A DNA stretch of 64,000 nt from Anoxynatronum sibiricum (GTDB lineage: Bacteria > Bacillota > Clostridia > Peptostreptococcales > Tindalliaceae): contig NZ_JBCITM010000004.1 of NCBI RefSeq assembly GCF_039414295.1, forward strand, positions 174,666 through 238,665, written 5' to 3'. Position numbers and translations under genes: made by a program. This document shows positions 45,226-54,041 of the stretch, piece after piece (position 1 is the stretch's first letter; every line of letters begins with the position of its first letter). Below the pieces are notes generated by a model. The model was not told the DNA's origin. It made no database searches and saw only the letters and a program-made list of their open reading frames with translations.

Positions 45226-47577
45226 ATGACTGAACAGAATGAAAAAATCAGCCAGCGGACACTACCGCTGATTCCTTTGAGAGGACTGACGGTGTTTCCA
45301 TATATGGTCCTTCATTTTGACGTTGGAAGGGAAAGATCAATTAACGCGCTGGAAGAAGCTATGGTCAGTGATCAGATGATCTTTCTGTCATCGCAGAAAG
45401 AAGCAGAAACCAGCTCGCCTGGGGCAGAAGATGTTTATGAAGTGGGAACCATATCCAGAATTAAACAGATGTTGAAGCTTCCCGGAGATAACATCAGGGT
45501 ACTGGTGGAAGGCATATCCCGGGGGCGTGTGAAGCAGTTCGTGCAGGAAATTCCTTACTTCATGGTGGAAGTGGAGGAATGGGAAGAGAGTGACCTGCCA
45601 TCGGAAGACCCTGAGACGGAAGCGCTTATGCGAAGTGTGATTGATGCTTTCGAAAAATATATTGAAGTGAGCAATAAAATATCACCGGAAATATTCATGA
45701 CCATCACTGAAATCGAAAACCCTGGGCGCCTGGCAGACAGCATTGCTGCCAATATTATTCTTAAACCACATCAGAAGCAGGAGATACTGGAAGCATTTGA
45801 AGCAGTGGAGCGCCTGGAAGTGCTTTACCGATTTTTGCTGGAAGAAATTGAAATTCTTGAAATTGAAAAGAAGATCAATACACGGGTAAAAAAGCAGATC
45901 AACAAAGTACAGAAAGAGTATTACCTGCGTGAGCAAATGAGGGCAATTCAGAAAGAATTGGGCGAAGATGAAGGTGTTGTGGAAGAGGTGGACCAGTACC
46001 GTAAGCAGCTGAAAAAAATCAAGCTGCCTAAAGAGCTTCACCAGAAGATTGAGCGGGAAATCGACAGGCTCACCAAACTACCTGCTTCATCAGCTGAGAC
46101 AGGTGTTATTCGAAACTACATTGACTGGGTGTTGAACTTACCCTGGCACAAGGAAACCAAAGATCGGCTGGATTTGAAACGATCGGCAGAGATTCTGGAC
46201 GAAGATCATCACGGGCTGGAAAAAGTCAAGGAGCGTATTCTGGAGTACCTGGCGATTCGTCAGTTGTCCAAATCGATGAAGGGCCCCATTTTGTGCCTGG
46301 TTGGTCCTCCTGGAGTGGGAAAAACCTCCATTGGCAAATCGGTGGCCCGTTCTCTGGATCGAAAGTTTGTACGCATGTCACTGGGGGGCATGCGGGATGA
46401 AGCTGAAATTCGCGGACATCGTCGCACTTACATCGGTGCCATTCCCGGACGAATTATCAGCTCTATCCGTCAGGCAGGTACGCGGAATCCGGTTTTCCTG
46501 CTGGATGAAATTGACAAATTAGCCAATGATTTCCGGGGTGATCCGGCATCGGCCCTGCTGGAAGTGCTTGACCCGGAGCAAAACAATGATTTTACCGATC
46601 ACTTCATGGAAATTCCCTTTAATCTGTCGAAGGTGATGTTCATCACCACGGCTAACTCGTTGGACACGATACCCCGGCCCCTGCTTGATCGAATGGAAGT
46701 CATTCGAATTCCCGGTTACACTGAAGATGAAAAATTGGCCATTGCAGAAAAATACCTGCTGCCAAAGCAGATAAAAGATCACGGATTGCAACCGGAAAAT
46801 CTGAAGGTATCAGAAAAAGCCCTGCGGGAAATGATCAACAGCTACACACGGGAATCCGGTGTGCGTAACTTGGAACGACAGGTGGCCAATATTTGCCGCA
46901 AGGTGGTGCGGCGCATTGTTGAGGAAGATATTAAGTTCGTGCGGGTGACACCCGGCAATCTTAAAAAGTACCTGGGAACCCCCCAGTTCCGCTATGAAAT
47001 GGCGGCTCAAAAGGATGAAGTGGGCATTGCCAGAGGGTTGGCTTGGACGGTAGTAGGTGGTGATACCATCTCCATCGAGGTGACACCCATGAAAGGCACC
47101 GGAAAGCTGGAACTCACCGGGCGACTGGGAGACGTGATGAAGGAATCGGCCCGGGCAGGCATCAGTTATATTCGATCCCGTGTGGATATGTTCGGCATTG
47201 ATCCTGACTTCCACTCAAAACAGGATCTTCACATTCACATCCCTGAAGGCGGGACACCGAAAGATGGTCCTTCTGCCGGGATCACCATGGCAACAGCGGT
47301 GATTTCTGCACTGGCAGGCATACCTGTTCGTAAAGATGTGGCCATGACAGGAGAAATCACACTGCGGGGCAGGGTACTGCCCATTGGTGGAGTGAAAGAA
47401 AAAGTGCTGGCAGCCCGCAGAGCTGGCATCAGAAAAGTGTTGCTGCCCAAAGACAATGAAAAAGATGTGGAAGAAATCCCGGAAAATGTTCGTAAAAAAA
47501 TAGAATTTGTGTTCGTTGAACACATGGACCAGGTGCTGGAACATGCGCTGGTACAAGGAGAAAAAGATGATCATTAA
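45226..47577 (+). CDS. lon: ATP-dependent protease La (Lon)
   Basis: A 783-residue, full-length LonA. The N-terminal substrate domain starts TLPLIPLRGLTVFPYMVLHF. Coiled coil and AAA+ domains follow, with Walker A GPPGVGKTS and Walker B FLLDEIDKL. The protease domain has the Ser683-Lys726 dyad in KDGPSAG and GGVKEK. It removes misfolded and short-lived regulatory proteins. ATG 45226 is 9 bases after GGGAG; earlier in-frame starts (45175, 45217) lack a spaced ribosome site. Its stop lies inside the engB start region. Confidence 0.97.
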   Translation: MTEQNEKISQRTLPLIPLRGLTVFPYMVLHFDVGRERSINALEEAMVSDQMIFLSSQKEAETSSPGAEDVYEVGTISRIKQMLKLPGDNIRVLVEGISRGRVKQFVQEIPYFMVEVEEWEESDLPSEDPETEALMRSVIDAFEKYIEVSNKISPEIFMTITEIENPGRLADSIAANIILKPHQKQEILEAFEAVERLEVLYRFLLEEIEILEIEKKINTRVKKQINKVQKEYYLREQMRAIQKELGEDEGVVEEVDQYRKQLKKIKLPKELHQKIEREIDRLTKLPASSAETGVIRNYIDWVLNLPWHKETKDRLDLKRSAEILDEDHHGLEKVKERILEYLAIRQLSKSMKGPILCLVGPPGVGKTSIGKSVARSLDRKFVRMSLGGMRDEAEIRGHRRTYIGAIPGRIISSIRQAGTRNPVFLLDEIDKLANDFRGDPASALLEVLDPEQNNDFTDHFMEIPFNLSKVMFITTANSLDTIPRPLLDRMEVIRIPGYTEDEKLAIAEKYLLPKQIKDHGLQPENLKVSEKALREMINSYTRESGVRNLERQVANICRKVVRRIVEEDIKFVRVTPGNLKKYLGTPQFRYEMAAQKDEVGIARGLAWTVVGGDTISIEVTPMKGTGKLELTGRLGDVMKESARAGISYIRSRVDMFGIDPDFHSKQDLHIHIPEGGTPKDGPSAGITMATAVISALAGIPVRKDVAMTGEITLRGRVLPIGGVKEKVLAARRAGIRKVLLPKDNEKDVEEIPENVRKKIEFVFVEHMDQVLEHALVQGEKDDH

Positions 47578-48214
47578 AGAAGCAGCCTTTGTGGGAAGTT
47601 TTGTGAAGATGGAACAGTACCCAGTACCGGATATGCCGGAAATTGCCATGGCGGGTCGATCCAATGTGGGAAAGTCATCTCTGATTAACACAATGTTAAA
47701 CCGTAAAAAATTGGCCAAAACCAGTTCGACACCTGGCAAAACCCGCACCATTAATTTCTACAAAATCAATCAAACGTTCTATCTGGTTGATCTGCCCGGC
47801 TACGGGTACGCCAAAGTCTCCAAAAAGGAACGGGAATCCTGGGGAGGGATGATCGGTACCTATCTGTCCCGTCGAAGCAGCCTGCAGGAGGTGGTTCTCC
47901 TGGTGGATTGCCGCCATGATCCCTCGGGTGAAGACAAGCAAATGTACGAATGGATTCAACAGCACGGTTTTGGTGGCGTGGTGATTGCCACAAAGGCAGA
48001 CAAACTATCCCGCTCCAAGCTGACACAGCAGCTCCGCCGGATTCGAAATCAGCTGGGAATGCCCAAAGAAGCAGTGATACTGCCGGTTTCTTCCCTTAAG
48101 AAAGAAGGCAGTGAAGCGGTATGGGAAGCCCTGGCAGATAAACTGAAGCCATTGACAGATTTACCGGATGAACTGGATCGAGATCTTGAAACAATCGAAC
48201 TAGACAGGCAATAA
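47567..48214 (+). CDS. engB: Ribosome-biogenesis GTPase YsxC/EngB
   Basis: A 215-residue essential-type GTPase for large-subunit assembly. P-loop GRSNVGKSSLIN (G1), TPGKTRTINF (G2), DLPGYGYA (G3) and TKADKL (G4) are present. ATG 47567 follows AAGGAG by 6 bases and overlaps lon by 11 bases. The lon-engB pairing is conserved in Gram-positive bacteria and supports both calls. Confidence 0.96.
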   Translation: MIIKEAAFVGSFVKMEQYPVPDMPEIAMAGRSNVGKSSLINTMLNRKKLAKTSSTPGKTRTINFYKINQTFYLVDLPGYGYAKVSKKERESWGGMIGTYLSRRSSLQEVVLLVDCRHDPSGEDKQMYEWIQQHGFGGVVIATKADKLSRSKLTQQLRRIRNQLGMPKEAVILPVSSLKKEGSEAVWEALADKLKPLTDLPDELDRDLETIELDRQ

Positions 48215-48244
48215 AGGCAGATGACCGCCATCAATGCCTGAGAC

Positions 48245-48285
48245 AAAAAAGAAACTCTTTGTGGGAAACAGAGAGTTTCTTTTTT
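48245..48285. terminator. Bidirectional terminator between engB and the EamA gene
   Basis: A perfect 14-base inverted repeat (48245-48258 with 48272-48285), A-rich on the left and T-rich on the right. Confidence 0.9.
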
Positions 48286-48304
48286 GCATCTCTTGCAGCC
48301 AATT

Positions 48305-49186
48305 TTAAAGTGAGTTCTGCTGGCGGCGTAAAATCTTATTCCAGTTGGTTTCGGCAATAATCATGCCACAAAGAATCAGAACACTTCCCACCACTCCCTG
48401 GGGTTTGAGAGTTTCGCCCAACAGCATAAAGGCAAAAACCGCGGCAAACACCGGTTCGGTGGTGAAAATCAGGGCTGTTTGGGTGGGTGTGGTGTATTTT
48501 TGCATGTGATTCATCACGATATAAGCCACTGCAGTTGAAAGAACAATCAGCAGAGACAGATTCAGCCACACAGTTCCTGCAGTGGGAATAATGGGTGACT
48601 CCCAGATCAGTGTGACAGGGAGGCTGAGAAGTCCCACCACAGAGATCTGAACAATGGCAAGTGCAAAAGAATCAGCAGTTAGCGTGAACTTGCCGATGGT
48701 AATGATGTGAAGAGCGAACATGAAAGCAGCAGCCAGGGTGAACAGGTCGCCTTTCTGCAGGGGCGCACTGCCATCCAGTGATAACAGAGCCAGTCCTGTA
48801 AGAGCCACCAGGGCGCCAGCGATGGATGCACGAGGGGGGATTTTCTTCAGAATGAGTGCAGACAGCAGTGGTACAATCACCACAGAAAATCCAATGATAA
48901 AGCCGGATTTGGAGGCTGTGGTGAAGTTCAATCCATAAGCCCATAATCCATAGGCAAAGAAAAGAACGGTGCCAATAATGGTGCCGTGGAGCATTGTACG
49001 CCTGTTTAGGGTCAGCATCTTTTTATAAAAAATGATGGAGCAGATCATTCCGGATAAAATAAAGCGAATGGCCAGAAAATTGAATGTCTGCAAATGATCC
49101 AGTGTATTCTTGGAGATGACAAAGGAAGAGCCCCATAACATGGAGACTCCTAATAGAGCCAGGTTGGCTTTGGTTTGACGATTCAT
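48305..49186 (-). CDS. EamA/DMT-family exporter
   Basis: A 293-residue membrane protein with ten predicted helices in two EamA repeats. The first starts KANLALLGVSMLWGSSFVISK and the second near FTLAAAFMFALHIITIG. The Pro-rich ATEP-like stretch FTTEPVFAAVFAFMLLGE is typical of the second repeat. It may export an amino acid or metabolite; no neighbour hints at which. Monocistronic, ended by the terminator shared with engB. Confidence 0.9.
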   Translation of the reverse strand: MNRQTKANLALLGVSMLWGSSFVISKNTLDHLQTFNFLAIRFILSGMICSIIFYKKMLTLNRRTMLHGTIIGTVLFFAYGLWAYGLNFTTASKSGFIIGFSVVIVPLLSALILKKIPPRASIAGALVALTGLALLSLDGSAPLQKGDLFTLAAAFMFALHIITIGKFTLTADSFALAIVQISVVGLLSLPVTLIWESPIIPTAGTVWLNLSLLIVLSTAVAYIVMNHMQKYTTPTQTALIFTTEPVFAAVFAFMLLGETLKPQGVVGSVLILCGMIIAETNWNKILRRQQNSL

Positions 49187-49335
49187 GGGTCACATTCCTT
49201 TCAAAATGGATACTCACTGACATCATCATACCGGGCCGGCAGCAGAAAAGCAATGAAGAAAAAACAAATCATCAAAAAAACGACGAAATTCATTGAATCG
49301 ACATGAAATGATACAGATAAGATTAATAGAATTAC

Positions 49336-49368
49336 ACAAAAGAGCAGAAAGCGGTAGCTTTCTGCTCT
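49336..49368 (-). terminator. Terminator of the rubredoxin gene
   Basis: A perfect 12-base-pair stem (49341-49352 with 49357-49368), loop GGTA, with TTTTGTGT following on the minus strand. Confidence 0.85.
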
Positions 49369-49408
49369 GGATGAATACTGTTATATGACGTGATCAGTAA
49401 GACTGCTG

Positions 49409-49570
49409 TTAGTTCTCGGGTTCAAACATATCTTTTCCGGCACCACAAACAGGACATACCCAGTCTTCTGCAACATCAGCAAAGGCTGTGCCGGCGGCTA
49501 CGCCGGAATCTGGATCTCCTTCAGCAGGGTCATACACATAACCACATGGCATACATACATATTTTTCCAT
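49409..49570 (-). CDS. Rubredoxin
   Basis: A complete 53-residue protein. Two Cys pairs, YVCMPCGYVYDP and DWVCPVCGAGKDMF, ligate one iron, exactly as in clostridial rubredoxins. It is a soluble one-electron carrier used for oxygen and peroxide detoxification by anaerobes. ATG at 49570 is preceded by GAGAGGAG on the minus strand, and its own hairpin terminator follows. The first pair reads CMPC where CxxC with a Thr or Ile is common, a conservative change. It is divergent from the CsoR-type gene. Confidence 0.95.
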   Translation of the reverse strand: MEKYVCMPCGYVYDPAEGDPDSGVAAGTAFADVAEDWVCPVCGAGKDMFEPEN

Positions 49571-49725
49571 CGTTTGATCTCCTCTCCAGGATAGATTTAT
49601 TCAACTCAACATCCTTGATACCCGCTGATTTCAGTGCTAAACAAATAATAGCGTCATTCCTGTAAAAAAATGTGGTATAATGGCGATACATTCATTGAAG
49701 TGAAAGCGGATAAGGAGTGAAACGC

Positions 49726-49983
49726 ATGGAACAACAGGAACGGGCTGATGTGATTAAACGGCTGAAGACCATTCGGGGGCATCTGCAGGGTGTTGAAAAA
49801 ATGATTGATGAAGGAAAAAACTGCGATGAAATCATGCAACAGATCACAGCCATCAAATCCTCTGTTGAAAAAGTGGGATGGCTGATCATCCGGGATCATG
49901 CGGCAGATTGTCTCATGGCTGAGCCCATGACAAAGGATGAGGTGAATAAAACCATCCAGCGCATTGCCCAGTTTCTCAAATAA
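49726..49983 (+). CDS. CsoR-type metal-sensing repressor (DUF156)
   Basis: An 85-residue all-helical regulator. RLKTIRGHLQGVEKMI is the family core. Cys33, His58 and Cys62 have the same spacing as the Cys36-His61-Cys65 Cu(I) ligands of CsoR, so a copper sensor is most likely. The persulfide sensor CstR keeps only the cysteines. No copper exporter is encoded next to it. ATG 49726 is 9 bases after GGAG; GTG 49717 overlaps that site. A TATAAT at 49676-49681 is its likely -10. Confidence 0.85.
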   Translation: MEQQERADVIKRLKTIRGHLQGVEKMIDEGKNCDEIMQQITAIKSSVEKVGWLIIRDHAADCLMAEPMTKDEVNKTIQRIAQFLK

Positions 49984-50028
49984 ATATGAAGATATTCGAC
50001 AGATGAAGGCGAAACGGAGGTTGGCGGA

Positions 50029-50724
50029 ATGGAAAAACAGCCCAAAAATATTCTGGTGGTGGATGATGAGGAGCATATTCTTGAACTCCTTAAGTTCAAC
50101 CTTGAAAAAGCAGGCCATCAGGTACACATGGCAGAAAATGGACAGGAAGCACTTAAGTTGCTGGAAATGCATCAAATGGATCTGATGGTGCTGGATCTTA
50201 TGTTGCCGGATCTTGACGGGATTGAAATCTGCAAGCGCATCCGGGCATCAGAAAAATATGGGATGCTGCCCATTATCATGCTGACGGCCAAGTCTGAGGA
50301 AATTGACCGCATATTGGGCCTGGAACTGGGGGCTGACGACTATATGACCAAGCCCTTCAGCGTCAAAGAACTGGTGGTAAGGATCAAAACAGTCCTTCGC
50401 AGAACAGAGCATCAGGTGGGTGAAACCAACGCTCTTATTGAATGGGGTCAACTGGTCATGGACTTGGCCAGGCATGAGGTCACCATTCAGCATCAGCCTG
50501 TGGACCTTACGCTGAAAGAGTTTGAATTATTGCGGTTTCTTCTTCAGAATCGGGGACGGGTGATGTCGCGCAACTTTTTACTGGATGAAATATGGGGGTA
50601 CGACTATTTTGGAGAGACACGCACCGTTGATGTTCATATCCGCAATATACGCAAAAAACTGGGCGATTTCAACATGGAAGATATGATTGAAACTGTTCGG
50701 GGTGTGGGATACAAAGTCAGGTAG
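50029..50724 (+). CDS. phoB: Phosphate-response regulator PhoB/PhoP (OmpR family)
   Basis: A 231-residue two-domain regulator. The receiver has VVDDEE, the phosphoacceptor Asp56 in MVLDLMLPDLDG and the lysine in YMTKPFS. The C-terminal winged helix includes LTLKEFELLRFLLQNRGRVMSR (split as LTLKEFELLRFLL) and RTVDVHIRNIRKKLG. It should bind the Pho box found before pstS. PhoR is encoded 11 bases downstream. PhoB/PhoP assignment rests on this context plus sequence. Confidence 0.94.
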   Translation: MEKQPKNILVVDDEEHILELLKFNLEKAGHQVHMAENGQEALKLLEMHQMDLMVLDLMLPDLDGIEICKRIRASEKYGMLPIIMLTAKSEEIDRILGLELGADDYMTKPFSVKELVVRIKTVLRRTEHQVGETNALIEWGQLVMDLARHEVTIQHQPVDLTLKEFELLRFLLQNRGRVMSRNFLLDEIWGYDYFGETRTVDVHIRNIRKKLGDFNMEDMIETVRGVGYKVR

Positions 50725-50735
50725 GAGTGCAGCCC

Positions 50736-52502
50736 ATGAAACGAAAAATTCTCTTGTCTTTTGTGGCCATCCTGTTGGTGAGTGTGCTGATCATTGGACT
50801 GTTGTCCATTAATCTGGTGAAGCAAAGTTATACAACAGAACTGGAAAAACGGCTGGTGACAAATGCAAATTTGATAGCTGCTTTTATTGGAACAGATGAC
50901 ATTCGACCGGAAGATCCTGCTTTTTCTAAATTGGCAGATGAACTTGCAGAACAGGGCCAGGTCAGAATGACACTGATGGATCACCAAGGGCGTGTCATTT
51001 ACGATTCCCGGGCAGATCGGGAACTGATGGAACCGCATCACCAACGTCCGGAAATGATCAGTGCCCTTCAGGACGGTATCGGAAAAGAGATTCGTTACAG
51101 CGATACCACTGGACAGGAAATGATGTATGTGGCGGTGCCTGTCTCCATAAGTGGAAATGTCGGTGTTGCCTATGTGGTTCGTCTGGCAATGGATCTGCAG
51201 GAAATCGACGCCCTGACAAAACATATCGTTTGGTATCTGACCATCTCTCTTGCTTTTGGACTGCTCATTGCAGTGGTGCTGGGTTTCCGCCTTATCGACC
51301 GGATCATAGAAAATATCCGGGGCATTGTTAATATGACTCAGCGGATGGCAGATGGTGATTATGATAAACACATCTATCTGGAATCGAATGATGAAATGGC
51401 AGAACTGGCTGATCACTTTAATCACATGGCCGACAGACTGAATGAAACCATCGGAAAGCTTTCGGTTAGCAACGCCCGGTTCATGGCATTGCTAACCAGT
51501 CTTAAAAACCCCATGATCGCCCTTGACCAGCATAAGTGCATCACATTAATGAATGCCGCCTCGGAAAATCTCTTTAATGTGAAGGCAGCAGAACTGCAGG
51601 GACACCACCTGTTGGAGCTGGTAAGAGATACAGAGCTTGATGATGTGATACAGGAAGTGTTGGAGAACCAGTCAGATCAGCAGGTGGAAGTGACACTTCG
51701 TGAGCCGGCAGAAAAAACGCTGCGAATGATGACCAGTCTGATTCGGGAACCGGAAGATCCACTGAAGGTGACGGGACTGGTGATTCTAATGGATGATGTG
51801 ACAGAGATTCGCAAGCTGGAGAAAATGCGATCTGACTTTGTCACCAACGTCACCCATGAACTGAAAACCCCCCTTACTTCCATCAGCGGATTTGTGGAGA
51901 CTCTGAAATCAGGTGAGATTGAAGATGATGAAACGCGGCAACGATTTCTTGATATCATAGAAATTGAAACAGAACGTCTCACCAGACTCATCAATGACAT
52001 TTTGACCCTCTCAGAGATTGAAAACATACGGGGGCATGAACAAAAAGTGCCGGCAGCACCTGGAGATTTGCTGGAGGAAGTGATCTCCATGATGGAAACC
52101 ATCAGCCGCCATAAAGAAGTTGCACTTCACCGGGAAATTGCCCGAAACTTGTCGGAAATGTCACTGAATGAAGACAGATTTAAGCAAATGATGATCAACC
52201 TCATTGATAACGCCATCAAATACACGCCAGAAGGCGGCAAAGTGTCTGTCAGTGCCTACGAGAAGTACCGCAGCCTGGTGATTCGCGTGAAAGATACAGG
52301 AATCGGAATTCCCGACAAAGACCTGCACCGGTTGTTTGAACGTTTTTATCGGGTGGATAAAGCCCGCTCCAAAAAAATGGGAGGAACCGGACTGGGTCTG
52401 GCCATTGTGAAGCATATTGTACTTTCGATGAACGGCGCCATTCGTGTGAACAGTGAGGTGGGAAAGGGAACGGAGTTTGTCATCACTTTGCCCCTTTCAT
52501 AG
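50736..52502 (+). CDS. phoR: Phosphate-sensor histidine kinase PhoR
   Basis: A 588-residue membrane kinase. Helix 1 (ILLSFVAILLVSVLIIGLL) and helix 2 near residue 165-185 bracket an extracellular domain of about 130 residues. HAMP, PAS (about 240-345) and the kinase core follow, with His374 in FVTNVTHELKTPL, NLIDNAIKYTPEG, DTGIGIP and GGTGLGLAI. It phosphorylates PhoB when phosphate is scarce, probably with input from PstSCAB-PhoU encoded downstream. ATG 50736 follows AGGAG by 8 bases. Confidence 0.95.
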   Translation: MKRKILLSFVAILLVSVLIIGLLSINLVKQSYTTELEKRLVTNANLIAAFIGTDDIRPEDPAFSKLADELAEQGQVRMTLMDHQGRVIYDSRADRELMEPHHQRPEMISALQDGIGKEIRYSDTTGQEMMYVAVPVSISGNVGVAYVVRLAMDLQEIDALTKHIVWYLTISLAFGLLIAVVLGFRLIDRIIENIRGIVNMTQRMADGDYDKHIYLESNDEMAELADHFNHMADRLNETIGKLSVSNARFMALLTSLKNPMIALDQHKCITLMNAASENLFNVKAAELQGHHLLELVRDTELDDVIQEVLENQSDQQVEVTLREPAEKTLRMMTSLIREPEDPLKVTGLVILMDDVTEIRKLEKMRSDFVTNVTHELKTPLTSISGFVETLKSGEIEDDETRQRFLDIIEIETERLTRLINDILTLSEIENIRGHEQKVPAAPGDLLEEVISMMETISRHKEVALHREIARNLSEMSLNEDRFKQMMINLIDNAIKYTPEGGKVSVSAYEKYRSLVIRVKDTGIGIPDKDLHRLFERFYRVDKARSKKMGGTGLGLAIVKHIVLSMNGAIRVNSEVGKGTEFVITLPLS

Positions 52503-52516
52503 AGACCAACATTTGG

Positions 52517-52774
52517 AGGAATGCCGAAAACCGGCATTCCTGAGGTTGAAGACAAAGGGTTCTGGCCAGGCCAGCTGATTCCAATCTTGTGTGTTTTTAG
52601 TCGAAAGTCTCGAAAACAGCGCCTGAACTCACTGCGCTCAAACAGCAGGCGCTGGCGGTTTTCTCCCCTTTTCGAAAAAACACAAACAAGTTTTCCAAGG
52701 CTGTCCTTTACCAGACCCCTTGTCTTCATCTTATTTTGTCTACAATCTGAGGAATGCCGAAAACCGGCATTCCT
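52517..52774. repeat. Nested 258-base palindromic element with repeated end hairpins
   Basis: The 426-base gap between phoR and pstS holds this. Identical 25-base hairpins (AGGAATGCCG, loop AAAAC, complementary arm) lie at 52517-52541 and 52750-52774. Between them the two halves also pair: 52548-52565 with 52711-52727, 52586-52598 with 52676-52690, 52601-52606 with 52670-52675, and a perfect 9-pair inner stem 52617-52625 with 52646-52654. The whole can fold into one long rod. The right-hand hairpin has a T tail and acts as the phoR terminator. A 94-codon frame inside is unlikely to be a gene. It could be a mobile MITE-like unit or an RNA. Confidence 0.8.
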
Positions 52775-52784
52775 TTTGTTTTTT
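52750..52784 (+). terminator. Terminator of phoB-phoR (right end of the palindromic element)
   Basis: AGGAATGCCG (52750-52759) pairs with CGGCATTCCT (52765-52774), followed by TTTGTTTTTT. Confidence 0.85.
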
Positions 52785-52796
52785 GGAGGTTTTTTC

Positions 52797-52835
52797 TTTA
52801 CCTGATCTTTACATTTCGTTTACGCCTGCTTAACC
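52797..52835 (+). promoter_or_regulatory. Pho box of four direct repeats before pstS
   Basis: TTTACC (52797), TTTACA (52808), TTTACG (52819) and TTAACC (52830) recur with an exact 11-base period. This is the pattern of PhoP/PhoB boxes (TTAACA-like). A perfect TATAAT follows at 52856-52861, 20 bases after the last repeat, with no good -35, as expected for an activated promoter. PhoB, encoded upstream, is the likely activator. Confidence 0.88.
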
Positions 52836-52855
52836 ACTCTCAAGTCCAGGGGGTC

Positions 52856-52861
52856 TATAAT
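52856..52861 (+). promoter_or_regulatory. -10 element of the pst promoter
   Basis: A perfect TATAAT, about 68 bases before the pstS ATG. The -35 position lacks a consensus hexamer, so activator dependence is likely. Confidence 0.7.
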
Positions 52862-52928
52862 GTGAACTGTAACAGGATGCTGTGAGCCTGGTACAAAACA
52901 ACTCAGGAATGAGAGGAGATTAAAAAGA

Positions 52929-53852
52929 ATGAAGAAAATGATGTCTTTGTTGATGGTGTTAATGGTTGCTGCTTCACTACTGGCGGGGTGTGGTCAATCT
53001 GAACCTGCTCCAGCACCAGCTTCAACACCAGCACCCGCTGAAACACCTGCAGCAGCCGGAACATCTTCCAATTCAGAAGTCGATTTTAGTGAAATGATTG
53101 AAGTAAAAGGATCTGACACCATGGTTAACCTGGGTCAGGCATGGGCAGAAGCCTTCATGGATGCGCATCCGGAGGCACTGATTTCCGTCACCGGCGGTGG
53201 ATCGGGTACCGGTGCAGCAGCAGTGATCAACGGAACAGCTCATTTAGCCCAGATGTCACGTGCCATGAAAGAGGACGAATTTGCTCAAGCAGAAGCAGCT
53301 GGAAATCCTGCTACTGAAATAGTTGCAGGGCGTGATGGGATTGTTGTCGCAGTGCATGTAGACAACCCTGTTGAAGCGCTGACGATGGATGAGATTAAAG
53401 ACATTTACACCGGTGTTATCACCAACTGGAGCGAAGTAGGCGGGGCAGACAGGGCCATTTCACTCTTCTCCCGTGATACCAGTTCCGGAACCTATGCCTT
53501 CTTTAAAGAATTTGTACTGGATGATGAAGAATACTCACCTGAAGCCATGCTGATGCCTTCAACCCAAGCGATTGTGGAAGGATTGATTCAGGATGTCGGC
53601 GGTATCGGTTATATTGGACTGGGTTACCTGACAGACGATGTGAAGCCCGTTCCCGTCGCTCAGGAAGCCGGCGCAGAAGCTTTCCTTCCCAGCCTTGAAA
53701 CCATCAATGCAGGTGACTATCCGGTAGCTCGTCCGCTGTTCCTGTACACCGCAGGTGAAGCAACACCTGCTCTTCAAACGTATGTTGATTTTATTCTGGG
53801 AACAGAAGGTCAGAAAATTGTTGAAGATCTTGGATTTGTACCACTGCAGTAA
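52929..53852 (+). CDS. pstS: Phosphate-binding lipoprotein PstS
   Basis: A 307-residue lipoprotein. The signal ends in the lipobox LLAGC, followed by a Pro/Ala linker. The binding domain begins EMIEVKGSDTMVNLGQAWAEAF, and TGGGSGTGAAAVINGTAHLA and SRDTSSGTYAFF form the phosphate loops. It captures phosphate outside the membrane for PstCAB. First gene of a pstSCAB-phoU unit under a Pho box. The ribosome site is GAGGAG. Confidence 0.96.
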   Translation: MKKMMSLLMVLMVAASLLAGCGQSEPAPAPASTPAPAETPAAAGTSSNSEVDFSEMIEVKGSDTMVNLGQAWAEAFMDAHPEALISVTGGGSGTGAAAVINGTAHLAQMSRAMKEDEFAQAEAAGNPATEIVAGRDGIVVAVHVDNPVEALTMDEIKDIYTGVITNWSEVGGADRAISLFSRDTSSGTYAFFKEFVLDDEEYSPEAMLMPSTQAIVEGLIQDVGGIGYIGLGYLTDDVKPVPVAQEAGAEAFLPSLETINAGDYPVARPLFLYTAGEATPALQTYVDFILGTEGQKIVEDLGFVPLQ

Positions 53853-53914
53853 AACAGTGAATGAGCAAATGGCATGAATCTTACATGTGCAAGAGCATAC
53901 CGTTAAGATAACAC

Positions 53915-53945
53915 TGATGGGCCGGCGTTCTGCTCCGGTCCATCA
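53915..53945 (+). other. Hairpin between pstS and pstC
   Basis: An 11-base-pair stem with one wobble (53915-53925 with 53935-53945) and a 9-base loop, no T tail. It probably protects the pstS message and lowers read-through, as needed for an excess of binding protein. Confidence 0.6.
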
Positions 53946-54041
53946 GAAATGTTTCACAAAAGTTATATCAAGTGAATCCGAAAACGATGGGGATCGTACG
54001 GATCTATTGAATTCGGGGGCAACCCCGGGGAGGTGTCAGTC

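Noticed and set aside
52521..52805. 94-codon open frame inside the phoR-pstS palindrome
   Set aside because: It begins inside one end hairpin, runs through the terminator T tail, has no ribosome site and encodes low-complexity Phe/Arg/Ser-rich sequence.
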